Counted from the stretch's first letter, positions 45,691-57,660 are shown. The stretch is DNA of 64,000 nt from Leucophora obtusa (GCA_949987735.1 OX465296.1:209977082-210041081), one strand, 5' to 3'. Numbers and translations: made by a program. Notes: a model not told the origin generated them from the letters alone.

Positions 45691-47847
45691 AATTTTAATT
45701 TTTTTTAACGAGCAAAGAGAAAGCTATTTTTTAGTTACTTAAATTTTTAAATATGTAAGAGCGATCTAACATTTTTTGGTATAAGAGCCCGATTAAGTGA
45801 GCCTTTTCCATCCCTGATTACCCATTCGGAGTTCGTTCCTGTTCCAAGCCGCATAATATTTTTTCAAATAAAAAATATTGAGAGAGTTGCAAAGCCATTG
45901 CTTTTGTTTATCAAAAAATACTTATGTTTAAGTAATCACTTTTCAATTACTGAACATTATTAGTTATAAAGAGATAAAAGTGGTCGTAGTATCTGACTGT
46001 AGTTTATTGCGACCTTAACAATCAGCTGTATTCGGTAAAACGCATTCCGCCTTAATGAACTTGGAAATTTATTTGCGCCATTTTATATACCAACGGTGGG
46101 CAAATTCGGTCTTTTGTGGATTTTCGTGCGAACCCCATTGAAATTTAAAATTTATCTTTTCTAAGATATTTTCCATAAATTTTTTTCTAAAACTTTTTAT
46201 TTCACTTCCGCAGCAACATTTTTTGTAGTTGTAATTAATCTCTCAATGTTTTGTCAATGTCGAAAGCAAACAAATTTTAGAATCAATCGCTTTGAAATTG
46301 TAGGGAAAAAAGTACGGCACTTCAAATGTGTATATATTGTCCACAACACACATATTATTTCGTTAACACACCACTAAAGTATTTGAAAATAGCGTACATT
46401 ATATAAAGCGCACAATTGTGGGGAAAGTAAGAACAGGAATTGCGTTGAATAGTAGTTTCAATTCCTTTTGACGATAATTTTACTCTGCAGGATATTTTGT
46501 TATTTCAAATAACAAGTTAGCAAATTATATACAACAATAACACAATTTTCTTTCTCAGTATTAATAATTGCTTAGAATTTATTTACAAATCAAAGTTAGT
46601 CGTAAAAACAAAATTCTGGATAGAAAAAATATATTGAAGAATAGTTTTTTTTTTTGCAAAGTAAATAAAGAGATTTAAGAATAATAGATAAGACCCCCTT
46701 TAATTCATTTTTTTTTTTATTGAAACAGTTTTAATATTAAACGTTTTTATTAAATAAACTATATATTTTATTAATCGTGTTTCGTCAAGACGTCGGCTGT
46801 CTAACTTTATTTCAATTAAAATGATTTTTAAGAAATATCCGTTTGTACAAGAAAGAGTTTGCAACCCTTGTAATTAAACTACAGGTGGGGCTTATTCGAA
46901 AATGCATCACCAATTTTTATGTGATACGCAACGCGTTCGTAAAAGTATCAGCTGGCAACACTGCAATTGCCAGATGTTCGAAAATGCAGCATCACAGCAG
47001 ATGATGCGCAAACTAATAGCTGTGTTCGGGTAGTCTTCATTTTACCAGAAAGCGTTCAAGTACTCGAAAATTGGGTAAAGGAGAGTGGTCATGAGAGAGT
47101 AATATTCTTCTTCTTATTGCATGAAGAAGATCAAGTGCAGTGTTGCCACCAGTAAAACAAAAAATTACACAGCTGTGGGTCAAAAATTATCCAAAACCGT
47201 ATGAAATTACACAAAAAATATATTTTTCGTATTATTTAAAAAAAAAAAAAATCTACTGTGCACAGTGTAGAAGAATACGAATATTTTTGGAAGGATTTCG
47301 CCAATTCTTACCGGCTGATATGAAATTTCACACTGTAAGTTTTGGATGGCTGAAACTGCGGGAGCTATGCCATTCGACTCAAAAGATTTGCCATTTTTCT
47401 ATTTACAAACTGATTTTTAAAGACGTAACATTTTTATCATCTACCAAGTGCAAAAGTTATTTGCATTTTAAACTACATTTAATTTAGCATTTTTTTCTAT
47501 AACCTGGTCCGTGTTTTTTCTGTAAAAGCAAATCAAGGCCAATTTCTCTGAAAATATTATAACAAATTATTCTATTAACTAGAGGGAATTTCAATGCAAT
47601 ATCTTTTTAAGGATTAAAATATCGTGCTTTTAAATTTGAATATTAAAAGAATGGTATTTTATCCGTATTAAAAAGTTTCTTTCAGAACAAAGTATTTATG
47701 TTTTTCAGAAAGGCTACTTCATTCAAATGCATTGCATGAAAAAATATTACTTACTTGCTAATTATTCTCTCCCATACTCCTTAAAATTTAACCGTTTCTA
47801 TTTAAATTAAATCAATTTTTCTTTGAGTGCAAAGCTGGAATTTAAAA
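45691..47847. other. No supported gene
   Basis: AT-rich. Open frames at 46967-47155 and 47140-47487 carry no domain, signal peptide or splice evidence that I can defend, so they are not called. Confidence 0.35.
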
Positions 47848-49128
47848 CGAGTAAAAAGGTTAAAGTCGGGCATGCCGACTATACAATACCCTACACCAGT
47901 CTGGTGTATTGTTTGGATCCGAAATTCGAATGGGTTAAAATGGGGCTTATGTCAAAATTTTCTATAATGTGAGTCAGCGCACCAAATTTCATTAAAATAT
48001 CTTAATATTTGGTACCTGCAGTTTGTAACCAAGCCAATTTTGGGGGGACCCTTATATGGGCACTAGTTCTAAACATGGACCGATGTTCACCAAAATCAAT
48101 AGGCTTCGTCCTTGGGCCAACATAGGTCTATGTAGCAAATTTCATCAAAATATCTTAATATTAATACCTGCAGCGTATAAACAGTATAATTTTGGTAGGA
48201 CCCTTATATGGGCACTAGGTCTAAACATAGACCGATGTTCACCAAAATCAATAGGCTGCGTTATTGGGCCAATGTAGGTCTGTGTACCAAATTTCATCAA
48301 AATATCTTAATATTTACGACCTGCAGCGTATAAACAGTATAATTTTGGTAGGACCCTTATATGGGCACTAGGTCTAAACATGGACCGATGTTCACCAAAA
48401 TCAATAGGCTGCGTTATTGGGCTAACATAGGTCTGTGTACCAAATTTCGTCAAAATATCTTAATATTTACGACCTGCAGCGTATAAACAGTATAATTTTG
48501 GTAGGACCCTTATATGGGCACTAGGTCTAAACATGGACCGATGTTCACCAAAATCAATAGGCTGCGTTATTGGGCCAATGTAGGGCTGTGTACCAAATTT
48601 CATCAAAATATCTTAATATTTACGACCTGCAGCGTATAAACAGTATAATTTTGGTAGGACCCTTATATGGGCACTAGGTCTAAACATGGACCGATGTTCA
48701 CCAAAATCAATAGGCTGCGTTATTGGGCTAACATAGGTCTGTGTACCAAATTTCGTCAAAATATCTTAATATTTACGACCTGCAGCGTATAAACAATATA
48801 ATTTTGGTAGGACCCTTATATGGGCACTAGGTCTAAACATGGACCGATGTTCAAAAAAATCAAACTTGTTCGTCCTTGGGCCAACATAGGTCTGCGTACC
48901 AAATTTCATCAAAATATCTTAATAGTTGCGACCTGTAGAGTGCGCACAAGATTGCATGGACAGACAGACAGACGGACGGACGGACAGACGGACATCGTTA
49001 AATCGAAATAAAAAAAAATTCTGAACCGATCGGTATACTATAAGGTGGGTCTACGATCAATATTTTTTGGTGTTACAAACATCAGCACAAACTTATAATA
49101 CCCTGACCACATAGTGGTGTAGGGTATA
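47848..49128 (+). repeat. GTAGTGG-hairpin repeat, copy 4, expanded
   Basis: Start CGAGTAAAAAGGTTAAAGTC, end CACATAGTGGTGTAGGGTAT. It is longer than other copies because an internal 153-bp unit is in tandem (see 48171-48935). Just before the end lies a GACAGACAGACGGACGGACG run. Confidence 0.9.
48171..48935 (+). repeat. Five-unit 153-bp tandem array
   Basis: CAGCGTATAAACAGTATAAT starts at 48171, 48324, 48477, 48630 and 48783, exactly 153 bp each time. Units alternate small variants (GGGCCAATGTAGG versus GGGCTAACATAGG; TTTCATC versus TTTCGTC), suggesting two-unit steps of duplication. 153 is divisible by three, so the array can stay open in frame by chance. Confidence 0.9.
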
Positions 49129-50934
49129 AAAAGCTTTAGTAGGTCCTATGCCCTATGCTCCTTGCAGGAGTAAAAGGAACAAATTAAAAAAATATTAGTA
49201 GGTCCTCCAAGGCGTTCGTAATGTGATGTCATAAGCCCTGTTCAACCCCAGCTTTAAATATCGGCAAGAAAGGAAAATAATTTAAAAATACCGTATTTGT
49301 AAAATTTTGCCTGTTTTCTTTAATTTTTATGTTAATGGTAGCAAGACAGACCTTAACATGAAATTTCTTTGCAGTATGGTTATCAACAAATTTTCTTTTA
49401 AAAAATAAAAATATATAATTTTTTTTCAAAAATTTCATACGATTCTGTTGAAATCTGAAACATGTTGGATTTACAGAATTCTAAAATATTCTGATTCTGC
49501 TCCAGCTTGCTGCGTTAACAAAATTTTTGTCTGGTCAAAGCCCAGTATCATGATAACAACAGCAAAAAAAAATTCAGATATTAGAAAGTCACAATCATAA
49601 CAAACTCAAACTTCCCACTCTTTCGCTGAATTTTTAAATGTTCTTGCAAACAAAGAGAACTTTTAATAGAAGCTTGAAAATTATTTTCGCAAAAAATAAA
49701 CTAAAGGTGGTGCTTTAAACAAAACAAAAAAAAATACATAGCACTATTTTTGATTTCTTCTAAATTGGGTTTAGTGTTAAAAAATTTTACAAAAGTAATT
49801 CACCAAAAAATGGAGATTTGTGGTAAATGTTTCACTGACAAACTCGTTTCGTCTAAATATAAACTAATTTTTATTAATTTATTAAAAAGCTCCGGGACTT
49901 TTAAAAATTTACGAAAATTTCTATAAAAAGTGAAATTACACAAAAACTACACAAAAATGTCATTATTCAAAAATGATCCAACGAATGTGTAAACAGTCCC
50001 GTTTTTGAATAATTATTCAAAAAGTGGCAACACTGATCAAGTGTGATCAAGTGTTTTTACTTAAAACATTATAAAAATTAAAACTAGTTTAGAGTTGAAG
50101 CATTTTGAACCTTTATTACAAATATGAGTTAAAGTTGTAACAATAGTTGTTCGTGTTCTTTTATTTGCACTTTAAGAACGTGATTTTTTAACAATTTCAA
50201 ACGCTTATGACTGCGGGAAACTGACCCCAGGCTTTTATTCAGCTGTTATATCATCAGCTGTGTTCAACTAATTGAATTGAACTATTCACTCACTGGGTCA
50301 ATTGAAATATAAAGTTACAACCGATATTTTGTTGTATTAACCAATTTATACCGCCGTAGTAAAAAAAAAAATAATCCCAATGAATCTGTTTCCTCGGAGG
50401 GGTTACATTTGTAAGATGGTAATAATTTAATAAAACTTCTTGTTTATTTTTTAGCATATTCGGACATTATAATATTGAGATTAACCAGCATAAAATATAA
50501 ACAAAAGACTGTGTTGTATGTTAACCATCAAATAAAAATATAAAACTTTCTGTATTTTTTGGTGTTGTTAACGCACACACAGTGATGTTTTCAATTAAAC
50601 TAATAAACAATATAAAAAAGACTTGCAAAACTTTTCACTTTCACTTGTTTTAATCAAAAACATAAACCACACTATTAAAACAATGAAAATATGTGCGTTA
50701 GGGCGCCGCACAGCATGTTACCGGAGGGAGGGAACTTCTTCTTCTTAAAACTCAACTTGGTTTATTATATTGTGGGCAGTGAGCAAAATAATTTCAACAT
50801 TTGTTATCTCATTTTTTCTAAAGAGGTAATTCTCTATAGTGAGAATTCCGATTTCAATGAAATTCGGAAGTTTGGTAGAGGAGACGAAATTAAAAGGTTT
50901 TAGGGTAGAAACGGTAATGACAAAGTAGTGACAA
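49129..50934. other. AT-rich spacer, no gene
   Basis: Nothing supported. An open frame at 50691-50903 lacks any recognisable motif. Confidence 0.35.
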
Positions 50935-51254
50935 AATATATTCGTATTTGCAACCTGTAGCGTGCAATAAAATTAATTTTGGGGGGACCTTTATATGGGC
51001 ACTAGGTCTAAACATCAACCGATTTTAACCCAAATCATCAGGCCTGCCAATCCTTGGACCGACATAAGTCGGTTGACCGAATTGCATCAAAGACGGACGG
51101 ACGGAAAGACGGCCGGCCATCGTTAAATCGAAACAATAAGTGATTCTGAGTCGATCGGTTGTCCTAAAATATGGGTCTAGCTCCAATATTTTTTGGTGTT
51201 ACAAACATCAGCACAAACTTATTATACTCTCACCCTGTAGTGGTGTAGGGTATA
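50935..51254 (+). repeat. GTAGTGG-hairpin repeat, copy 5, 5'-truncated
   Basis: Begins in the body (GCAACCTGTAGCGTGCAATA), contains CTAGGTCTAAACATCAACCG and GACGGACGGACGGAAAG and ends GTAGTGGTGTAGGGTATA. Confidence 0.8.
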
Positions 51255-51429
51255 ATTAAAAAAAATTAATATAATATCTGACATACTTTTGGAAGGTAAC
51301 GTGATTTAAAAAAAAATGAATGTGCATAAACAAAGATATTGGCAAAAATGTCTGTCGGGGTTTTTTCGATCTCAATCCTTATTTTGATTCAAAAAAAATA
51401 TTTCATTTTTTCGCTATTTTGAAAAATAC

Positions 51430-52100
51430 ACATTCTTAAAAATTTTGTCGAGTAAAAACTTTACATTATTTATTTGCAAAATAAGCAACTTGCATGTGTT
51501 AAACTGCGTTTTTTTTGCAAACAAAAATTGTTTTTAGTGCACATTTTTTAGGTTTTTAATAAATATTTGTTTTTTTTTAGCCGCAATTTTTAGCCGCATA
51601 CACGGAGAAAAAAGAGATTGTGGGATATATTTACAGGCAATTATATATATGTTTATAAACTACTCTACTTATGTTTGAGGTGTGTTTCCAATTATTTTAT
51701 TTTTATCGTTATAATACGTATGTCTCCAGGCAAACACTGTAATGTTTGAATGTTAGTCATATTTTCCCACTTAAACAAAAATATATTTGCATTTTTATTT
51801 TATCATTATTATGTTTGTGGAGTGCAAATATAATAATGATAAATATATATATGTTTGCCTGCAAACATTTATATATTTGCGAGTAGATGTATTTCATATT
51901 ATTCAAACATACATATGTTTACAGGCAAAAATATTATATTTGCAGGCAAACATATTATATTAAAAATACGGCAAATATATTTTGACAGTTCTTCCAAACA
52001 TATATATATCATCAGCAAATATGTTTCCTGCAGGGCGATTTTTTTCAGCGTGTATTTTCGCTTTTTAGATGCATGGATGCATTCCTTGCCCTAATTATAA
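51430..52100 (+). repeat. Dispersed TGCATATTT repeat, copy B, split by a MITE
   Basis: CATTCTTAAAAATTTTGTCG, TTTTTAGTGCACATTTTTTA, TTTAGCCGCATA and, after the MITE, TTTTCGCTTTTTAGATGCAT and CATTCCTTGCCCTAA match 8840-9090 in order. Confidence 0.7.
51599..52054. mobile_element. MITE TACACGGAGAAAAAA with TA duplication
   Basis: TACACGGAGAAAAAAGAGAT at the left and GCGATTTTTTTCAGCGTGTA at the right. The uninterrupted homologue at 8840-9090 reads CCGCA-TA-TTTTAGG, so the insertion duplicated TA, as Tc1/mariner-type MITEs do. The interior is full of ACATATATATGTTTG/CAAACATATA words in both orientations. Confidence 0.8.
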
Positions 52101-53289
52101 TAAATACATTAAAAATTTCTTCTAAAAAACTATTGTTAAAAAGAAAATTAATTAAAAATAAATTTTAAACAATTTTAGTATACTCAAAAAAAATATTTTT
52201 TTAATATAACTTCACACCTGAGTTAATTTATTATTATTTTTTTGCATTCCTTTGTTTAGGAAAATTTAAAGAAACGAAATTTAACAGAGTGAATGAATAT
52301 TTTATTTAAAAAAATAATAATAATAAAAACATTTAAAAAAAGTATTTTTTTTCGTTAATCTAAAAGTATGGCAATTTATGAATGAATCATTCTCCAAACA
52401 TTTAATCATTCATTCATTAATTAGTATTGAAATTTGGCATAATATTAAGATAAAGCGTGTGAATTTGTTTAGTTTTTTTTTGTAAATTTCGTAATTTATA
52501 TTAATTTTCTTTGTATAAACATAATGAAAAAATTAGCGCCATCTAGATAATATTTAATAAGAGATCTTAAATGGTAATAACCACTTAAATTCATACAAGA
52601 GTTTATATTTGAAACAAGGTTATTTCTATTTGCTGTAAGATATTTGCAAAAACAAAATTCAAATATTTAACATTTAAATAGTAATATTTAACATTGATAT
52701 TATAATGCTAAACCATGTCTTCGAAGAAAATAGCACAAAAAAAATGTATAAAGAACCTCCTACGCTAGTTCGATTCAGAAACACTAATAAAAAATACTAC
52801 TAATCATTATGTTGTAATCTTCAACCATGATTACCAAAAATTAAAAAAAAATAAATTATAACAATCAAGGTTTTTAAATATTTATTTTAAATGCGGATAT
52901 AACAACTGATGCATTACAATTTGAGAAAAATATATTTCAAATATTGAAAGAAAAACCCCAAATAAGAAAAACTATACATGCAATATTCAAGCTGGGAAAA
53001 CCCCTCTTGGGTAACAAACAACATAAATCAGTTAACAACATAAGCAAGTTTTTATTTTCATTATTTACCAACTTGTGATTGTATTATAAGTTTATACACA
53101 CAGAAAACAGATTTATGTTGGCAACCGAAATTGTTGCAAAGCGAATGCATCGGTTGCAGCAATCGAATTTTTATAGCCTGTACTACTGTGGAGAACAGGA
53201 TATAGTGAGTTAATGTAAAATGAACGACCAATGTAATCAAACTGGATGAAAATAAATTAAAAAAAAAAACGAATATGTAAGTGCTTGTG
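52101..53289. other. AT-rich spacer
   Basis: No gene. TACACACAGAAAACAGATTT at about 53096 looks like a further MITE end of the CACAGARAAA kind. Confidence 0.35.
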
Positions 53290-53450
53290 CAAATTTAAAT
53301 CTGACACTTTAGAAAACATATTATTCTCTATTGTTGTTTATACATGAATGGATGTCACTACATTGCTACATCTGTCAAAACAACAGAGTAGTATATCGGA
53401 AGATGACAAAGCAAATTGTGGTAAATTTTTTGTTGTCGCTTTTGTTTTTT
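53290..53450 (+). repeat. 150-bp dispersed repeat, copy 1
   Basis: TTCTCTATTGTTGTTTATAC, CTGTCAAAACAACAGAGTAG and GGAAGATGACAAAGCAAATT recur in the same order at 59735-59880. Confidence 0.75.
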
Positions 53451-53851
53451 CTTTGATATTTTAAATTTTAAACAACGCTCCTAGACGAGAACAAGAAATT
53501 CTCATTGAGTTTGTAATTTAACTTAACAAATATTTCTAGAAATACTAAAGATGAAATCCGGATAGGGACATGCTTTCAACAGATCATTTTTCCCAATTTG
53601 TCAAATAAGTTTTGGGATTTTAGCACATTTAATCCTTTTAGATGCCGCAATGCTGGAGATAATTAGGTGAAACTTTATGCATTAGTTGACATTGCCCCAA
53701 GGGCGAACTCTTTTGAAAATGGTGAAAATTTGTCCGTGTTTCGACCCAGCAGCCATGTATAGGTCATATCTTAGCTCAAATGTATTGATCTTAAATAGTA
53801 TTACAAAAGCAATGCGGGTTAAAGAGATATTTTTCATGGAACTTATATAAT

Positions 53852-54230
53852 CCCAGTGTAGAAAATCATTTCCAAATATGGTAACGGTAACTAGTTAATT
53901 TTATTATTACTGTAATATTACATTTATTATTACTTTTACATCGAGATATGATGCTTACCAGTATTGACAAAGATAATGATTCTAAAAACTGATTTTAAAA
54001 AAACAAGATTTCATAAAAAAAATATTTTTTATTGTTAAATTTGTTTAATAAAATGTGCTCGTGCCAGGAATCGAACCTGGGACTCTATATTGACAGTGCT
54101 GCTATTTTGACATGTTATATTTGATAAATAAACACAAGCATATTAAAAATTTAATATAAATGGTTATTTTTATCCTTACCGGAGCTAAAAAAAATATTGA
54201 GTCTAAAAATAGATTTTCAAATTATAACTA
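53852..54230. mobile_element. CCCAGTGTA TIR element, copy 2, right part lost
   Basis: Left CCCAGTGTAGAAAATCATTT, then GGTAACGGTAACTAGTTAAT and a reverse tRNA-like unit (54055-54112), as in 7861-8519. It ends where the CCCAGCAAAAAA element begins. Confidence 0.7.
54055..54112 (-). pseudogene. tRNA-like sequence with deleted D arm
   Basis: Minus strand: the T arm CCAGG-TTCGATT-CCTGG is fully paired and the B box intact, but bases of the D arm and anticodon arm are missing compared with 8144-8213. Confidence 0.6.
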
Positions 54231-54481
54231 CCCAGCAAAAAAAAGAGGTGCCGAAGCAGTAGAAAAAGCACTACAATTGATGATCCAAATGTACTTCTTT
54301 TTTAACACAAACACTAATGATTTTAACATTGAGTTGTCACAGGAGAGGAGTACCCCCACTTGAACATTTTTCAGAACTTTTTGAACGAGTTCAAAGGAAG
54401 CTCTTTTTCACCAATTAAAAGTTAAAAAAAATTCAACGCAAAAAAAATTATATTTTATTTATTTTGCAAAAGTATTTTATT

Positions 54482-54540
54482 GCCGCCACCGGGTATCGAA
54501 CTTGGGCCCCCCGATTGCTAGTCTTGCGCTCTATCTTTGA
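54482..54540 (-). pseudogene. tRNA-Ala(AGC)-like unit 2, D arm deleted
   Basis: Minus strand GCGCAAGACTAGCAATCGG then AAGTTCGATACCCGG; the A-box half TAGCTCAGCGG is missing relative to 27827. Confidence 0.55.
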
Positions 54541-54670
54541 TATGAAAGTTGACTTTCATAAAAACACCGCTTTGTTAATGCGAGATATTGTTCCTTATTC
54601 TCTTCAATAAAAGTAAACAAGTGTAAAAGGCGCAAAAATAATAAAATAAAAACTTAAAAAAAATAAAAAT

Positions 54671-54740
54671 TCGGGAATCGAACCCGCGACCCTCTCTTTG
54701 GAAATGCCAAATGACACCAAGATCACTTTTAGAGCAATTG
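54671..54740 (-). pseudogene. tRNA-like unit 1
   Basis: Minus strand GGGTCGCGGGTTCGATTCCC with a perfect B box; upstream TGCTCTAAAAGTGATCTTGG is a worn D arm. Pairs with 26825-26910. Confidence 0.55.
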
Positions 54741-54892
54741 TGCCTTAGAAACAATACTAAAGTGATTTTTTGGATGTTGTTCAAAAGTAATTCTAACAAA
54801 GCTGTAAAAATATACTAACGGATACTTTGGAAGCAATGAAAGAAGTGATTTTTTGAAATCATTAAAGCATTACTTCAATTTTTTTTCCTGGG

Positions 54893-55016
54893 ATCTCAAA
54901 ACGACTAATTTAGATATAACCGATTATGCGAGAATGTTTTTAATGTTATTAATAAATAAAAATTAATTTCTTGTTTTACTAAAAAAATATATATATTTTT
55001 GGGTGGTTTAACTTTA
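54893..55016. other. Short spacer
   Basis: AT-rich; nothing recognised. Confidence 0.3.
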
Positions 55017-55024
55017 ATAAGTAC

Positions 55025-55955
55025 CCTACGGGGAAAGGGACCGGTCCCAGATGACCGGTAGTTGATCGGTGTTTTTGTTTGACAACATGGCGTTGTCATT
55101 GGAAATGACCAATTGCCACAGTTTAGACACCTTGTGACAGTAAGGTGGTGTGTCTAAAAATAGTTTTTTAAATAAACTAATAAAAAATTAAGAATGAAAA
55201 ATAATCTACTTGTCGTCGAAGTAGGGCTCGATAACACAACCTCCTGCTTGTAAGGCAAACGCTCTACCGTTTGAGCTAATGTTGCTTATGCGTGATGGCT
55301 GGCTGATGGTAAAGTTATATATTTTTCGTTTCTGTTCAAATAAAAAAGAAAAAGAAAAAACAAACACTACCAGCTCATAAAAAAAAATGGAAAAGAAAAA
55401 AATAGAAAAGAAAACAACACTAACAGTATGCCCCCGATTGACCAGTCACGGGATAGGTCCTTTAATGGCAGTTGACTCGTTATTTCGCGTTGGCCGTAAT
55501 TAAATTTAAAAATAAATTAAAAATTAGAAAATTACCTCAAAAACTCTGATAATATAAATAAAAATTTAAAAAAGTCCCCTAAAGTTAAAAAGAAAAGTTA
55601 AATGAAATACCAATTGTTAAAAAAATACAAAACTTAAAATTTCTTTGCAAAAAATTATAGAATGTTAAAATAAGAGTTAAAAGAAGCAAATCGTAAAAAA
55701 TAAAGTTAAAAATAAATAAAAGGGTAAAATAAATAAAAAAAAAAATATTTTTAAAAATATGCCGCGAATTTTGTTTTTTATTTCGTTATCGGTCAAGTTT
55801 TTTAAAAGTAACAGTGAAAGTAACGGATCGGAAAATACTTAGAAAATTAATTCATTCTATTTTGTTCATATTTGTACTAATTTAGTAATATGCCTTCGGT
55901 TGACCGGTCACGGGATAGGTCCTTGGAGGGCAATTGACTCCTCATTCCCCGTAGG
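55025..55955. mobile_element. CCTACGGGG TIR element carrying tRNA-Val-like unit, 8-bp TSD
   Basis: Left CCTACGGGGAAAGGGACCGG, right CTCATTCCCCGTAGG. Both sides are flanked by the identical octamer ATAAGTAC (55017-55024 and 55956-55963). Sub-terminal GACCGGT...GGACCTAT-type words are doubled on the right (GACCAGTCACGGGATAGGTC at 55440 and GACCGGTCACGGGATAGGTC at 55899). The CCTACGGG end is shared with the foldback copies at 11488 and 22896. The interior is A-rich and non-coding apart from the tRNA-like unit. Confidence 0.88.
55214..55285 (-). pseudogene. tRNA-Val(TAC)-like sequence inside TIR element
   Basis: Minus strand 72 bases: A box TAGCTCAAACGGTAGAGCG is canonical, the anticodon arm TTTGC-CTTACAA-GCAGG would read TAC (Val). 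The B box is altered (TTATCGAGCC), and a TTTTT stop follows ~15 bases downstream. Acceptor stem pairs partly (GCAACAT with TTCGACG is poor), so probably not a functional tRNA. Confidence 0.65.
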
Positions 55956-56271
55956 ATAAGTACTGCTCTGGTAAATATACGCATTTTTGGGGATTTTTAA
56001 GCACTTTCCGTGGATTTTTACGCATTTTATGCGTACATTTCAAAGTAAAACATGCTTTTTTACTCACAAATTTAGTAATTCAAAATTTCATTTAATTTTA
56101 ACGCACTTTCAATGTATAATTGCACATTATTTGTGCACCAACTTAAACATAATTTGCGTGATATTTTGTCAGATACACACATACTACTATAAGTTGAGTA
56201 AATTTCAACAGAATTTAATTAGAGTACAATTAGGGTACAACTTCTCATTTCACTGCGTTTGAAAAGCCGCG

Positions 56272-57660
56272 TTTTTTTATTCTTTTTTTTTTAATAATAA
56301 ATACAGCATTTATTTACTTCAAATTACATAACCAAAGCCCTGGTGGCCATATATGATTAATAAAAGCTACTACAAAAAAAAAAAAAATAATTTAAATAAA
56401 GATAATAAAAATAAATAATAAAAAAATAAATAATAAAAAAACAAATAATAAAAATAAGTAAAAAATACAGTATAACTATCATATAAAAAAATACTGAAAA
56501 CATTATCTTGAATAATATAAATAGTTATTTATATAAAAATAATACAATCACCAGATTTTCCTAAGTGCAGCAATAATAAAAAAAAAAAAGTCGAGAGAGA
56601 TAAAAATGGTAGCACAAACAAGAAGCTATAACTCATGAATAGCTACATAATCCTTAAGCTTTCGCCTAAAGACCTGGGGTAAAAAAGCAAAACCTCTCAG
56701 GTATAGAGGTAGATCGTTTCATATTCTTGAAAGCCTAATCTGAAATGATCGCTCAAACATAGTAGTATGATGTGTTGGATAAACCAGTTGGGGGTTTCAT
56801 TCCGAGTTGGACAAAAGAAAGTTGTCAACTATATAGTCCGGAACCCATTCACCATTGCTTTCTAAAAAAATATCAATAACCTCATACCTACATAATTCAC
56901 AAAAGAGCACCCAAGAAATTAGATTACATACGGAGTCACATGAGAGCGAAGTCTTAGGCCAAAAACATATCTAATAATTCTATTGAAAATCTTGGTAAAC
57001 CTATTAAATTCACCGCCTGTGGTACCAGACAATATAATATATGAGGCATCAACAAGGCATGTGCCACACGCATCCTAATTGAGAGAGGCAGATACAAGTC
57101 AAGAGAATACAACCTTCTCAATAAGAATGATATTTTCGAAGAAACGTTATTAATATGCGATGAGAAATTTATATGATTGTCAATTAAAACTCCAAGACAC
57201 TTAATCTTATCCACAAATTCAACTCTCATGCCATCAAGAGTAACCATTATAGTATCAGTATCGAAACCAAAACCCATTAACTTCGTCTTTCTTGGATTGA
57301 CAACAAAACCATTGCCAGAAGATCACGATATAACTTCATGTATGATGAAATTTACACCCTCTTCCAAGACATCTACAAATTACGAATCGGCATAGCAAAG
57401 AAACTGAACATCAGCCGCACAAACGTAAAACTGACATGATAGACCATTCCCAAATGTAAGAAGAACATTCAAGTAAATCATGAACAGTAGTGGGCCAATA
57501 ACCGACCCCTGAGGTACACCACTGGTTACTGGTACCAATTCGGAAATTAGAATTCGAGATCTAACTGATAAACTCACTTTAGTACGACTGTCGAAGCTAG
57601 AAGTCAAATGTTTAAAGTTGCAATGCCCCAAAAGAACTAAAAACTCCGAAAAATTCACAA
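56272..57660 (-). mobile_element. Jockey-type non-LTR retrotransposon, 5'-truncated
   Basis: Minus-strand reverse-transcriptase and 3' part ending in an A-tail (T-runs 56272-56278 and 56282-56292 on the + strand). The 5' part is missing, as is usual for LINE insertions. The broken coding part is listed separately. Confidence 0.85.
56954..57658 (-). pseudogene. Jockey-clade reverse transcriptase remnant
   Basis: Two minus-strand frames. 57658-57380 has SGVPQGSVIGPLLFMIYLN, the highly conserved RT block 4, then CQFYVCAADVQFLCYADS, where the catalytic Y/F-A-D-D has become C-A-A-D, so the first catalytic Asp is lost. 57277-56954 gives the thumb/C-terminal part IKCLGVLIDNHINFSSHINN, then LRRLYSLDLYLPLSIRMRVA and LLMPHILYC. 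The frames are joined through a short gap with a frameshift. Endonuclease and ORF1 are absent. Inactive. Confidence 0.85.

Larger units (their letters stand above)
54231..54892 (-). mobile_element. CCCAGCAAAAAA element with two tRNA-like units, compact copy
   Basis: CCCAGCAAAAAAAAGAGGTG at 54231 and CTTCAATTTTTTTTCCTGGG at the far end are inverted termini. Read on the minus strand the order is the same as in 26597-28151: CACTTCTTTCATTGC-type part, tRNA-like 1, short spacer, tRNA-like 2, tail. It lacks the ~600-bp centre, so that centre is probably an insertion in the other copy. Confidence 0.8.

Noticed and set aside
48056..49011. Open frames that look like repeated short proteins
   Set aside because: They follow from the 153-bp period (multiple of three) of a non-coding dispersed repeat; the same words occur in other copies with stops.
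8144..55285. Calling the tRNA-like units genuine tRNA genes
   Set aside because: Acceptor and other stems pair poorly, several lack an arm, and copies sit inside mobile elements.
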